The notes beneath the pieces were generated by a model. It was given only the letters and a program-made list of their open reading frames with translations. It was not told the origin of the DNA and searched no databases. A DNA stretch of 64,000 nt from Chrysaora quinquecirrha. Its lineage: Eukaryota; Cnidaria; Scyphozoa; Semaeostomeae; Pelagiidae. The stretch is taken from NCBI GenBank assembly GCA_014526335.1, contig JACTAT010000231.1:83755-147754 (forward strand), in the 5' to 3' direction. Shown piece after piece: positions 1 through 11,524 of this stretch. The translations under genes and the position numbers were made by a program. Every line of letters starts with the position of its first letter. The stretch's first letter is position 1.

Positions 1-515
1 TCTCACATTTTCGGTAAACGTTTAGATTCGGTAGATGATATTTAAAATGCATCAAAACCAACGACCATAAAGGATTATTTTTAAACAAAAGGAACAGAGA
101 ATAATAGAAAAATGTCAGAAGTGGACTTGAACAAGGATACAACGAGTGTGCATGAGAAAGAGCACAACCTTAACTGAATTTTTCACTGTTTAGTGCTGAC
201 TAATATACGTATGCAAGAAGGGCAGTTGTGTGAAGCAGAATTTATTGGAAGAGCGTGTCTAAAGATAAGATTCTTTGTGTGACTGTATTCCCTTTCAAAT
301 TTGATCTTTTGACTTATGACTATTGACTCACCTCACTTCTTATAAACGACAATTCTAGATTCTATTGTTCCCAGTTTGTACTGTTTCAGTATTTATGTGC
401 ATTGTTACACTGTCTCACCAGTGTAGTCTGGATCTGGAAACATGTTTTCGTTTGTTTAATCACCATGGCAAAGCATTGAAGTGGCCCTATAACATTTCGT
501 CGCCATATCTTTTAG

Positions 516-1764
516 GGATTCACTACCTCTCAGCTACAACAAGTTGAAGAAGATTCTTTGATTATAAGTCAGCGAGAAAAAGAAATCCAGCATATTGTGA
601 AATCAATATTTGATCTTAACGAAATTTTCAAGGACCTGTCCGTGATGATTATTGATCAGGTAACGTTAAATTTTAAAACCATTTTTCTGTATACTGTTAC
701 ATTCCAGCTAAGCTGTTCGTAGTTTTTTTTAATGTTGAAACAGAATAGAATATATAGAATACAGTAAAAACCCACATACAAGAAACTAATTTTTTGGATC
801 AGGATGAACAGTTTCTTATCAAAAAAGAATAAAATTTGAAAAACAGGCTGATTAGTTTCTTATAAAAATGAGTTGCAAAATAAGAATGAAAAATGAGTTT
901 AAAGGCTTTGTATCGAATATAGGAGTCATAAACAAGACACTCTCCTTACTCTATAGAAGCTAAAATAAGCACTTATAAGAAACTGGAAAAAATCCAGGCT
1001 GACTAGTTTCTTATATATTGGTACATAACTTCAAAAAAGTCAGCCTGCAGTTTCTTATAAGTGCGTTTCTTATATACAGGTTTTTACTGTATCTGGAGAA
1101 GAAAGATTATCTTTGCTAACAAGAAATATGTGTATTAATTCACTCTGGAATCTTAGGCTGCTATGTTTTGTCTTGTCCAGTCTTATGAAGATATTATATG
1201 AGAAGATATTAGATATTATAAATGATAAATATTACAACTTTCTTCTTTTTCACAGGGAACAATTTTAGACAGAATTGATTATAATGTCGAACAGGCCTCA
1301 GTACAAGTTGAGAAAGGTTTAGAGCAGCTGAAGAAGGTTGAATTTTGTCTTCTTTATCCCGTTCTGTCGTTATGTTCTCTTCTTATATATATTCCTTGAA
1401 TAAAAAGGATAGTACTATGTACAAATAATTCCATCAGCCTTGATAATTTGTCGTGAATGGTCTTGCTTGCTATCGGCATTGCATTCTTTCTTCATATCAG
1501 CCAGTCGTTCTTTCTCAGTCTTTAACTCTATGTTTCCGCCTTGCTTTGCGTATTCGTAACTGTTGTTAATTTTATGCACTTTTTCATACGTGTTTTAGAG
1601 TACTTGTATTCATGCGCAGCTGTACTTGTCATTTTTATATCGATTTCTACTTTTTGTAGGGTGAGAAGTATCAGAAGAGCTCTAGAAAGATGCTGTGTAT
1701 TCTATTTCTTGCCGTGGCGCTAATTATTATGCTTATTGCTCTTGTAATAACAAAAAGTAAATAA
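516..1764 (+). CDS. STX16: Syntaxin-16-like t-SNARE, C-terminal three exons (5' part outside window)
   Basis: Three exons, each with consensus AG/GT borders and compatible phase 0: 516-659, 1256-1336 and 1660-1764 (stop TAA 1762-1764). They encode about 109 residues: the Qa-SNARE coiled coil (start [20 protein letters not shown], then [16 protein letters not shown], then [16 protein letters not shown]), followed by a basic KYQKSSRK stretch and one hydrophobic tail anchor ending ITKSK. The zero-layer glutamine is the Q of IIDQGT. The [14 protein letters not shown] pattern is closest to syntaxin-16, the SNARE for endosome-to-trans-Golgi fusion; syntaxin-7/12 are weaker matches. No upstream exon (N-terminal Habc domain) was recognised in bases 1-515, so the gene is cut by the window edge. 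The first intron carries a MITE. Family assignment is firm; the exact paralogue is inferred. Confidence 0.9.
760..1091. mobile_element. MITE with Tc1/mariner-like ends, in a STX16 intron
   Basis: A ~330-bp element bounded by inverted ends: TACAGTAAAAACCCACATAC on the left (760 on) and the complement, GTTTTTACTGTA, on the right (to 1091). The ends are flanked by or include TA, as expected for a TA-targeting Tc1/mariner/pogo-type MITE. Internally, AGTTTCTTAT and CAGCCTG/CAGGCTG motifs recur in both orientations. It lies wholly inside the intron between exons 516-659 and 1256-1336. There is no coding capacity. The ends were read directly; the superfamily is inferred. Confidence 0.65.
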
Positions 1765-3129
1765 TGGTACTAATTTTTAGAAATAGGCAGAGGTGACATC
1801 CAGCCTGAATGTATTAAGTAAACGGATTCGGCTAAGACTATTTTTACCGAGTTCAGATTACATGATTAACTTTGTGGGTTGTGGTGTCAATGCTTTGTTG
1901 CTAGAATGGCACTGTCCCGTGGTTTTTATAGCGTTTGGTGTAAAATTTAAAACTTGAATGGAAAGAAAGGACACTCAAAATTATGAACGCATTACCTGAA
2001 ATGGATATAAACAGTCGACGCCGAAACGCTCTGTTATCATCATAAGCAAAATGTAGCTACAACTTTCCCAGACTTCATTTTAACTCCATACGGTAAACAA
2101 ACTACATCAATCACTTCTTCAAAGAGTCTGTATCTGTTGGTTACAGGGTTCTTGCAAGATGAAATCAAATGCCTTAAGGTTTTTTTTCACAGCAATATCT
2201 CGAAACCAGCTTCAAATTTAATCGAAGATGGTGCTCTACGCATACGCGAGGTTGATACTGGTAATATAAAAACGGCATTGCTGTAATTGCATTTGCTTAG
2301 ATGATGCATATTGTATATTCTTCCAGGAAAACATTCTCGCTTAATCTCAATGCTCTTAAAGTCACCCTGTGGTTCTCAAACGGTATTAACCCTCCCCAAG
2401 CTGTACTAAAGTTGCCTCTCGTCCTACCCATAGCGAGAAGTTTCTGTTTATGTATATTCATGGCAAATGTCAAATCCCAAAGCTTTTCAACGATCCTTAA
2501 GCTGCTGATTTTCAGTAGTTGTGAAGAGTGGCTGGGTATGATTATTTGAAGCGGACCAGAAATTAAGCTGAGAACATCCCAATGGGCGCATGATAGCATA
2601 GTTTTAGTATTGAATTAATCTTAGCTGAAAACTGTGTACAAATCTTGTATGATTTTTTTTCTAGTTGTAAAAATTTTAAGTGTCTCACACGTAGTCGTGA
2701 GTTTGTTCTTCCTACTGGGTATTACATCATAATGTTGTACTGAATTTATTATTGATTATTTTCTGCTAGTTCTGTGTTCATATTCTCAAAATCACTCGCA
2801 GGCGTTCCCTGCTGAATTCTCAAGTCCATGTTGCACTTCCGTGAGCGCTATTCTTGCCCCACGTGTCTCTTTTGCTTTCGTTGGAAAAGGTTAGTTCTGG
2901 GTGCCCTCTGTGAAGGAGTTAAGGTACAACAACGCATAAAAAAATTCGGCTTTGCATAACTCTGTTGTTGTAGTCAGTGTACGAAGCGGGGTTGCAATAG
3001 GCGCGCGGGGAGGTTGGAACTGCACCCAGAATAAAGGTGGGGGGCGGTCGGGATTTGTTTAAACAAAAATTTATGTACATCTTAATAAGCAGGGAGTGCT
3101 GATAAGCACGGGGGGGGGTTGGAAATTTT
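1765..3129. other. Intergenic stretch downstream of STX16
   Basis: No exon with both splice signals and recognisable protein similarity was seen on either strand. The overlapping ORFs at 2297-2599 read in both directions and match no family I know. From about 2990 to 3060 the DNA becomes locally GC-rich with G runs. Confidence 0.5.
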
Positions 3130-3262
3130 TCAAAAATTTAATTAGCGTGGGGACGCCGGAAGGAGTCCGGGTCCAGGCGATTTCGTGTAAACGAAAGGCT
3201 TTCTCGAACCAAAACTGATTCTGGATCGGAGCAGGACCAATCTAGTTTTTTTGTGTTAACGA
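3130..3262. repeat. Fragment of the GTGTAAACG dispersed repeat family
   Basis: Holds the core CGTGTAAACGAAAGGCTTTC followed by a GGTTC-like block. The same core recurs at 8889-8905 and 33619-33635 with small changes. At 33.1-33.7 kb the core sits inside an element with inverted ends, so this is probably a truncated copy of a hAT-like MITE family. Confidence 0.45.
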
Positions 3263-3335
3263 GGTCTCAGTTACCCAGGTTACGCAGGGGTAACCGACTG
3301 AAAGTCATTGTGTTTCAAAGGGAGCAGTCAGCTCA

Positions 3336-3413
3336 TTTCCGGTGGTTCTGTGGTTAGCATTAACACTTGTGCTTCTCACACGAAAGACCCCGGTTCGATT
3401 CTCACACGTCACT
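3336..3413 (+). repeat. tRNA-derived (tRNA-Val-like) pseudogene or SINE head
   Basis: The order matches a tRNA with internal RNA polymerase III promoter boxes: an A-box-like GGTTCTGTGGTTAGCATT, a possible anticodon arm (TTGTG/CACGA with a 7-nt loop) and a B box CCCCGGTTCGATTCTC. It most resembles a valine tRNA with CAC anticodon, but the acceptor ends do not pair and the loop bases are shifted, so it is unlikely to be a working tRNA. A Pol III-derived SINE head or a tRNA pseudogene both fit. Confidence 0.5.
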
Positions 3414-4227
3414 GATGAACTACAATAAATAAGAGCGAAACGCGTATGGCATTTGAGAATGGATAGTTGATGAAATTAGGTGGATGGATAGATCATTATC
3501 ATTCCTATTAATTTGAAAACACTCTCTGGGATTATATTCTTCTTGAAGAAGTCTTATATGCCGGAATGAATGCGAAATATTGGCAACAAATTTTGATTCT
3601 ACAAAGTTTTTGCTATTTGTACTTGATTTCCCTTGTTCAATTCAAATAAAAGGTAGATGAACCTGGGTTAAAAGTGTAATTGCGTCTCAGCCTTTTAGAA
3701 AGACGTATAAACAAGCCATGCCGAAGTTTCATCCATGCTTGGTAGAAATGCTATTTATGTCCATTTGCTCTTTTGAACTTTGAAAAGAAGTTAAATTCAC
3801 AAGATTGTCACATGCCAAAGGAAAAAGGGAATCGCAGTATCTGGTTTCGGGTTTTTGTGAAGAAAATATCATCAGTGCTTTTGAACTAAGAGAAGGTCGT
3901 CAAGTCACTACCCAGTAAAAACTTTCGTTTTGTCAGCACTAAGGCAAAGGTATGTTTTGAATTGAATTTTAAATATTAGGCCAAAGACTAGCTTTTCGTA
4001 TCAAAACAGCTTATGTATTCGCGCAAACAATTTTCATACTATACTTTACCATAATAATTCCCATATAGTAGTGTAGGGTAGGGTGGAGTGTTTATTCTAT
4101 TCACCATCTTCCTAATTTCATGAATCTAGGATACTGTTGTCAGTTAAGTACTCCAACATTCTTTACGTTAATTCATTAGGCCTTCTGTCGAGAGTCATAA
4201 AGAGACAAGAGCAGGAAGTAAGGAAGC

Positions 4228-4531
4228 ATGAAAGAAGTTGGCTGTGTTTTTGCATTTTTATGCATCTTCACACTTAACCATTTTGCGGTAAATGGAAATC
4301 TAATCCAGCTCTGCCAACAAATCGACTATTATAAAAAATTCCAGTGGAGTATTGGATGCCTCGAGTTTGCAGACTACGGATGCTATTGTGGTCCTGGAGG
4401 TTGGGGCAACCCTGCTGATGACGTAGACAACTGCTGCATGAATCATGACCAGTGCTATGATAAAGTCAAATTGAAGTTTCCTCGCTGTTACCCTTACGTC
4501 GAGTTTTACAACCAAAAGAATGGAACTTGCT
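4228..4531 (+). CDS. Secretory phospholipase A2, first coding exon
   Basis: A single open exon from ATG 4228 to a consensus donor (GTAAGT) at 4532. It begins with a hydrophobic signal peptide of about 23 residues. The mature part has the calcium loop [13 protein letters not shown], the DDVDNCC stretch and the catalytic dyad signature [10 protein letters not shown] (His with the following Asp), diagnostic of disulfide-rich extracellular PLA2 of the group I/II fold, which hydrolyses the sn-2 ester of phospholipids. Such enzymes serve digestion, defence or venom in invertebrates; the sequence does not say which. Signal peptide and active site share one exon, unlike the split vertebrate layout. 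The final exon carrying the remaining cysteines was not identified with confidence. Reading on past the donor soon meets a stop (4546-4548), so the gene is incomplete as annotated here. A frameshifted pseudogene remains possible. Confidence 0.85.
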
Positions 4532-4845
4532 GTAAGTATTTGTATTGACAATTGTAAACAGCTCAATTGCGAGACAACAGTTCCAGAAAGAAATAAGACT
4601 TTCTGTATGTTTTTTGGATGTGCTTTCAGCACAGGCCTGTCATCAATTTCCTACAGTTGGTCAAATTTTCGAGTTTCGAATTTAAAAGGTCAAATCATCT
4701 GTTTGTTGTTGATCAAAAGATCAGTGATGATAAAAAAAGACCAGTTTTTTCAAAGCCGTATTCATACAATATGAAGCAAAAAAAGCACCCAAACAGTGAA
4801 TATCAACCACAGTCCACAGACAGCAAAAGAATGCCACCGAATCAA

Positions 4846-5043
4846 GCATAATAACCCACCACAGTAGTGCCTATCCACCACAGTACGCAATAAACACCAC
4901 CACAGCAAGCATAATAACCCACCACAGTACGCAAAATATACTACCACAGTAGAGCTTATCCGTCACAATGCGCAAAAAATACCACCACAATACGCAAAAT
5001 ATACCACCAGAGTAGTGCGTATCCACCACAGTAGTGCGTATAG
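4846..5043. repeat. Imperfect minisatellite, CCACCACAGTA/GCGCA units
   Basis: About ten imperfect copies of a ~20-bp unit of the type ACCACCACAGTACGCAAAAT, alternating with CCACCACAGTAGTGCCTAT variants. The array starts just past the phospholipase exon and is not coding in any frame I could support. Confidence 0.7.
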
Positions 5044-7129
5044 ATTCGCTAGCAAATACTCTATCTATCTCATAATCATGTACAATGACCTACGTGTAGG
5101 TATTGCATACAATGGTTAGTGTGTTAGTAAAAGGAAAAACAACATTTAACAGTAAACTAAGGCAGAGAGTTGAATTGGGTACGTAAGTAGGTCGATTGTT
5201 GTAGTGGTACACGTCTCGTATCTCACTTTGGTCCGTTAGATAAGTCTGTTTTGGAATTTGAACTGCTCCAACCTCGTCCCCAGGGTGAATAGGCCTCTAC
5301 ACGAAACTCAGCTGTCCATATTCGACCCTAGTATCGGGCTTGTCTATTTGCAATTTGATTTGCTGTTCTAACAATAGAAAATTTAAGAAACGTCACAGCT
5401 TCTTCAAAATTTGAAATAAAAAATAGGTCGAAAACTTTGTGAAAATCACGTATAAAAACCGACAAAATAATGTTACATGGCACATTCTTTCTTTCCTGAT
5501 ATTTATGAAAGAAATTGTTCGCATTTCCTTGCTTAGAACATCTGCTTTCGGAATCTACATCTTGTTTTGATGCCTAGGCAAAAGTTGCCTGTATTTTGGC
5601 AGATTTTTGTGGCCGGTACCAGGGCCAAGATCGATTTGACGGTTGAGATTCGAGGAAATTCGATTTTGGGCCTGTGGACGAGGTTGGAGTTGCGCTTATC
5701 AGGTGCAATTGGTGGCATTGTTAAAACACTTGAGCAAACGATATTATCAAATTTATGAAAACGAATTCGACGAATCTCAACGTTACCATCCCAAAGACTG
5801 CACATTTTACAAATCGCTATAACTTGAAAAACTGCTAAGTTTTTCCTGAAAATCGAGGTATCGAAGAGGTTATCGACAGGCTGGGTAACTCCAACATTGT
5901 TTTAAATCGAAATTCTGTTTAATTTTTAGTTGACCAAAGAAACTCTTGTCGTCGGTTTGTATGCGATTGTGACGAAGCATTGGCACAGTGTTTAACTGAC
6001 AAGCGATATCATGAAAAATTCATTAATTATCGATATTCTGGACATTGCAAATGGAGTGGCAACATCAGAGATCTGATTTGATATCAAAAGTAAATTCCAA
6101 ATCACAAAGTTAACCAAGTACTTTCTTTTGCTCACTAAAAAGTTTTCTAAATATGATTTAATTAATCCTGCTTTAATTATTATAATTTGAATTGAATAAG
6201 TATTCATTTGTAATTAACTTCTTAACCTTAACAACGGTGGAGACTAAGGAACATCTTATTTGGGGAGGGTGGGCGCATAGTTGCAAGTAGGAATGTTGGT
6301 AAAAATAAACAAAATATATATGAATCGATAACACTTTGTCTGCTGAGTCTGAAAATGCATATATTTTCCATATCAAACGGAAGTGGGACTTGTAAACGCA
6401 GGTTTAATAAAGCGAAAATAATGCATTTATAACGTCATCAAATAAGCGTACTTACGGTTTAAATCGAAAGAGACCCTCTTTGATTTTAAATCTCTAGCGT
6501 CGATTCGATTTAGCATATCTGAGTGATAAATTTGAGGTTTGGTTGAAATTTAGTCATTAACATAGAATTCCCTGCCTAAAGTTTCTCATTCAACGCAACC
6601 CGACCAAAGAGAAACATGATGTGTAGAAACGTACATTACTTGCTAGCAAACTTGCTTATTTCTTTTTTGTTTCACTTTTCATTCTTAATTCAAAATTGAC
6701 CCGATTATCTTGTTTTGTTTCTTCCTCTGTTCCCCTATCTAAATCATACTTGTAGGCCCCAATGACTGGTTGTTTTACAACGGTAAAGAGGGTTGTAAGA
6801 TTCTTCTTCTTAAATTTTGTCAAAAATGAAGCTAGTTTTCTCATAAAATCGTTCTTTTAAAAAACAGCGGATTTGAAGTATACAACTACAACATAACCAT
6901 AGCTATTTGTGTGATTTTGGGGACGAAGACGAGGGAAATATTTTACCACACCCTTCTCCCTTGTTGCAACGCCCGTTTTCATGAGGAACGCCCTTATTTC
7001 ATCGATAAACCTATAAACACGCATTAAGAAATTCTCGTATATTACAGCTGGGCGGCGCCCGGTGCACCATCAATAACGTCAATGCTGCGAATTTAAACTC
7101 CATTCACGGAGTGGCCATGTTGGATTTGG
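5044..7129. other. Intergenic, no gene recognised
   Basis: Short ORFs only, none with a family signature or paired splice sites. From about 6950 to 7130 GC content rises, consistent with a promoter for the ATPase gene downstream. Confidence 0.5.
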
Positions 7130-7143
7130 TTTTGGCGCCAAAA
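7130..7143. promoter_or_regulatory. E2F-like palindrome upstream of the ATPase gene
   Basis: TTTTGGCGCCAAAA is a perfect 14-bp palindrome matching the E2F/DP consensus (TTTSGCGC on both strands). It lies 91 bp before the ATG at 7234, in a locally GC-richer stretch that also includes CGGCGCCCGG near 7052. Position and motif suggest cell-cycle control; this is inference from the motif alone. Confidence 0.4.
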
Positions 7144-7233
7144 TTGAATTGTTTACAGAATCAATCACGCGTTTACAAGTTTACAGGTTTGCTTTGCAGA
7201 ATTCTGATCTGATGTGTTTTGTTCTCAGAAGAA

Positions 7234-8487
7234 ATGGAAGGTGAAAATAGCATACTTGAGCATTACAAAGACATCAACAAATTTATTGAGTGTATGTTGT
7301 CAGTAGGTTTCCAAAACAGCAGTGCTGATGTCGTAACTGCAGTACTGAATAAAATCAATGGTTTACATAATGTTGAATATTGCTCGGTAAGAAAAGAGAC
7401 TTTGAACGAAGTTTGCTTCCTCTTCAAACGATTCAAACCAAAAATTGCGGAGAACTACAGAGCTGAGGACGAACCAGAGCTTAAAAAGAAACAAAAAATT
7501 GATACTGAAGTTGGAGAGGGGCCACAAAGGAGAATTGCAATAGAATCAACGATTGTTCCTCATGGAAAGTTGAGATTTTCTGATGTGGCTGGACTGAGTG
7601 AAGCAAAAAAATTGCTAAAAGAAGCTGTAGTCATGCCTTTAAAGTATCCGCATTTATTTGTAGGCCAGAGAAAGCCATGGAAGAGAATACTTTTATTTGG
7701 ACCTCCAGGTACGGGGAAGTCTAGAATCGCAAAAGCAATGTCTTCTGAAGTCGAATCTCCATTTTACTCAGTTTCAAGTTCAGATCTTTTGTCCAGTTGG
7801 TTTGGAGAAAGTGAAAAACTGATAAAAGAGCTTTTCAGACACGCGAGGGATAACACAGGAAGATCAGTGATATTTATAGATGAAATTGATGGCCTATGTC
7901 GAAAACGAAATTCAAATGAACAAGAACAAACAAGAAGAATAAAAACAGAACTATTAAAACAAATGGAAGGCGTTGACACAAAGGATGATGGCGATGTATT
8001 TGTGCTTGGTGCAACTAATTGTCCTTGGGAACTCGATACAGCATTTCTCAGACGTTTTGAAAAAAGGATTTTCATACCATTGCCAGATAAAGAGACAAGA
8101 AAAGAACTTTTTCTCATTCATTTAAATTCATTTCCAATAAAATTGAGCGAAAATGAATGGGAAGACATTTTGCAAAGGTCAGAAGGTTACTCTGGCAGTG
8201 ATATAGCAACATGCATTGCTGATGCATTGTTTGAACCAATCAGAGAACTGGAAACCTCATGTTATTGGAAATGGAACAATGACGGTAAAACAGTTTCACC
8301 TTGCATTCATTCTGAAACTGGCGCAGTTAAAATAGGATTTGAAAGCATCCCCACAGATCAAGTAAAGGCAAGACCTGTTGAATATAGAGATATTAAAAAA
8401 GCACTAGATAAAAACCATAGCACTATATGCAATGAGGAAATGAATAAGTATGAACAATTCACATCTTCATATGGACAAAGGGCTTAG
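7234..8487 (+). CDS. VPS4-like AAA ATPase, single exon, no MIT domain recognised
   Basis: 417 codons with no intron. I start at ATG 7234; the frame opens slightly upstream but only at a TTG. The AAA module is complete: Walker A GPPGTGKS (about 156-163), pore-loop SSWFGESEK, Walker B VIFIDEID (about 212-219), sensor-1 ATN (N262) and arginine-finger context FLRRFEKR (about 271-278). The ARRIKTELLKQMEG-like helix, IPLPDKETR, GYSGSDIA and C-terminal FTSSYGQ follow VPS4 almost block by block, so the closest relative is the ESCRT-III-disassembling VPS4 rather than katanin or spastin. Residues 1-115 do not look like the MIT domain VPS4 uses to bind ESCRT-III; they are charged, with a lysine-rich patch near 88-95. 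Lack of introns suggests a retrocopy that stayed open and acquired a new N-terminus. Catalytic residues are present, so activity is plausible. Confidence 0.85.
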   Translation: MEGENSILEHYKDINKFIECMLSVGFQNSSADVVTAVLNKINGLHNVEYCSVRKETLNEVCFLFKRFKPKIAENYRAEDEPELKKKQKIDTEVGEGPQRRIAIESTIVPHGKLRFSDVAGLSEAKKLLKEAVVMPLKYPHLFVGQRKPWKRILLFGPPGTGKSRIAKAMSSEVESPFYSVSSSDLLSSWFGESEKLIKELFRHARDNTGRSVIFIDEIDGLCRKRNSNEQEQTRRIKTELLKQMEGVDTKDDGDVFVLGATNCPWELDTAFLRRFEKRIFIPLPDKETRKELFLIHLNSFPIKLSENEWEDILQRSEGYSGSDIATCIADALFEPIRELETSCYWKWNNDGKTVSPCIHSETGAVKIGFESIPTDQVKARPVEYRDIKKALDKNHSTICNEEMNKYEQFTSSYGQRA

Positions 8488-9204
8488 AGAACTATTTTCT
8501 TCTTTCTGTTGGTACAAGAATTGATCAACAAAAGACAGCAGAATTAGAAATATAAAATGAATGGAATAGGCCTATGTACTTATTATATGTCCAAACACTG
8601 GTGTATTGCATCTAAATAATTGAATTTATTTGAGATTTGGTTGTTGTAGGACAAAAATTAACCGTTTTCTTATAAGCATGCCGCGCCGTGTCGCATCGAG
8701 TAAATTTAGGCTGACAAGGCGCAGCGCAATTTCATGCTTCGTATCCGAAGTGTGCCAGCTTGGGTTGGTTCCAGAAGTTTAGACTGGACCTAAATGGGAA
8801 CGGATCAAAATGAGAACACCTTGAGAAGCGATCCCAAACGGGTATACAAATAGCAAATTCAAGTGGGTACGGATCCAGCGGTCCAGTGTAAACGGAAAGC
8901 CTATCTGTACTAGTTTGGGTACTGGTCCACTTGGGTACGGGGTCTCATTTTTCTGTTTGTTACAAGCATCTTTGCTATTAAAGACACCATATATTATCTT
9001 TTCTGTGATCTCTTCACTAACAGTTGCAGATTTGCCATCATATTCATTCGTCTTCTCCTTGCAAAGATTATTTAGCAAGAAGGAACGCCTTGGTCGCATT
9101 GCTTTCGCCATCTGCCATTTTTGTTTCTTGTTAAAAACAATTGCCAGGGTACCCGGGCAGCTCCAATGAAATGAACAGGGCCGCCAAGAGCCTGAAGCAT
9201 TTTC
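8488..9204. other. Intergenic with a GTGTAAACG repeat fragment (about 8770-8945)
   Basis: Includes CAGTGTAAACGGAAAGCC at about 8888-8905 and GGGTACGG/GATCC blocks shared with the copies at 3.2 and 33.6 kb. A minus-strand ORF spans 8779-9249 (156 codons) but has no family match, and I treat it as repeat-derived. Confidence 0.4.
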
Positions 9205-9587
9205 TAATAGTCCGGTGGCCAGTTGAGATGACCTTGACATCGAGTACATATGGGTTTTATTTTATTTTCTGTTTATATAGTCATAGAAGACTCGAAAAGC
9301 CAAACTTGCCCTTCCAAGTGTTGGGCAATTTTTTATGACCTGCCGAAGATACGTCATGTCCAAGGTAAAAATTTCATGGAAAAATTTTTATAAATTGTCA
9401 AAACATGGTATTGTTTGGTCTCATTCGAATGGAAATTGACTGTAGATTCCGAATTTGGCAATGAGGTTAGATTCTGTATATATTGATCAAAGATATTGTT
9501 TAAGACATTTGATTTTTATAAATAAAAATCAAAAAAGAAAAATCAAAAAAGAAAAGCTAAGAAAAATGCTCTTTGAAAAATTATCTT

Positions 9588-10146
9588 TAGTTAGTTAGTT
9601 AGCATAGCTTGTAAGTTAGTAAGTTAGTTAGTTAGCTACTTTGGAAGATACTAAAATAGTAAGTAAGTTAGTAGTTAGTGAGTTGGTTAGGTAATTAGTT
9701 AGTTTGTTATTTAGTTAGATAGTTAATTAGTTGTGAGTTAGTTAGATACTGAGTTTGTTATTTAGTTAGTTAGTCTGATAGTTGGTTATCTAGCGTAGCT
9801 TCTTAGTTAGTCAGGTAATTAGTTAGCTACTTTCGAAGATATTAAGTTGGTTAGTTACTTAGTTACAAAGGGTAGTTAGTTAGTTAGGTAACTAGTTATA
9901 TTTAGTTATATTTGGTTATATTTATATTTATTATATTTAGTCAGTTTGTTAGTTAGCATAGCTTGCACGTTACTCAGTTCGTTAGTTAGCTAATTTGGGA
10001 GATAGTAAGTTAGTTATTAAGTTAATTAGTAGTTGATTAGTTAGATAACTACTTAGTTAGTAACTTAGTTAGTAAGATAATTAAATAGTTAGTTAGCTAG
10101 TTATTTAGTTAGTTAGTTAGCGTAGCTTGTAAGTTACTTAGTTAAG
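9588..10146. repeat. TTAG-orientation tandem array (left arm of foldback)
   Basis: Mostly GTTA/TTAG tetranucleotides broken by GCATAGCTTG and TTGGAAGATACTAAAATAG words that also occur, complemented, in the right array. Not telomeric: the unit is 4 bp, not TTAGGG. Confidence 0.9.
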
Positions 10147-10193
10147 CCTACAAATATGATGGGCGTTCCAAGTAATTCTGGCAGGCATTGTAG

Positions 10194-10359
10194 TTAGCTA
10201 ACTAACAAACTAACTAACTAACTAACTATGCAGCTAAGAAACTAACTAGCTAGCTAACTAACTAATGCATCTAATTAACTTAATCAATCTTATTAACTTA
10301 AAAAGAAACAAACTAATTACCTAACAAGCTAGCTAACTGACTAACTAACGAACTAACTT

Positions 10360-10429
<70 letters not shown>

Positions 10430-11480
10430 ATGCAAGCTATGTCTACTAACCAACAATCTAGCAAACAAACTTATTAACTAACTAACTAACTAACTAACTA
10501 AATAACTAACTTTCTAACTAACTTATTAACTAACTAACTAACTAACACTAACTAGCTAACAACTATCTAGCTAGTTACCTAACTAAGTAGCTAACTAACA
10601 AAGTAACTTACTAGCTTACTTTCTATCTTCTAAAGTAGCTAACGAACAAACTGACGAACTGACTTACAATATTCAAAAATAGCTAACTAACAAACTGACT
10701 AACGTACAAGCTATGCTACTTAAGTAACTAACTGAACTAAATAACTAACTAACTAGCTAACTAACTAACTAACAAACTAAATAACTAACTAACTAGCTAA
10801 CTAACTAACTAACTAACAGCTATCTAGCTAGTTACGTAACTAACTAGCTAACTGACAAAGTAACTTACTATCCACCTTACTATCTTCTAAAATAGCTAAC
10901 TAACAAACTGAGTAACTCACAAGCTATGCTACTTAAGTAACTAACTAACTAAATAACTAACTAACTAGCTAACTAACCAACTAACCAACTAACTAAATAA
11001 CTAACTAACTAGCTAACTAACTAACTAACTAACAACTATCTAGCTAGTTACTTAACTAACTAGCTACCTAACAAAGTAACTTACTAACCACCTTACTATC
11101 TTCTAAAGTAGCTAACGAACAAAACTGACTTACAAAATTCTAAAATAGCTAAATAACAAACAAACTAACTAACTCACTAACTAAATAACTGACTAACTAA
11201 ATATCTAACTAACTAACTAACTAACTAGCTAACTAACTAACAACTATCTAGCTAGTTGCGTAACTAACTAGCTGACTAACAAAGTAACTTACTATCCACC
11301 TTACTATCTTCTAAAATAGCTAACGAACTAAATGACTGACTGACTTACAATATTCTAAAATAGCTAACTAACAAACAGACTAACTTACAAGCTATGCTAC
11401 TTAAGTAACTAACTAACTAACTAACTAAATAACTAACTAACTAAATAACTAACTAACTAACTAACTTACTAACTGAGTAG

Positions 11481-11524
<44 letters not shown>

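Noticed and set aside
2297..2599. Overlapping ORFs on both strands in the STX16-PLA2 interval
   Set aside because: No similarity, no splice or start context, and mutual overlap on opposite strands.
4762..4947. Cysteine/tryptophan-rich minus-strand ORF after the phospholipase exon
   Set aside because: It is the translation of the CCACCACAGTA minisatellite.
8779..9249. 156-codon minus-strand ORF
   Set aside because: Overlaps the GTGTAAACG repeat fragment and the foldback arm; no known domain.
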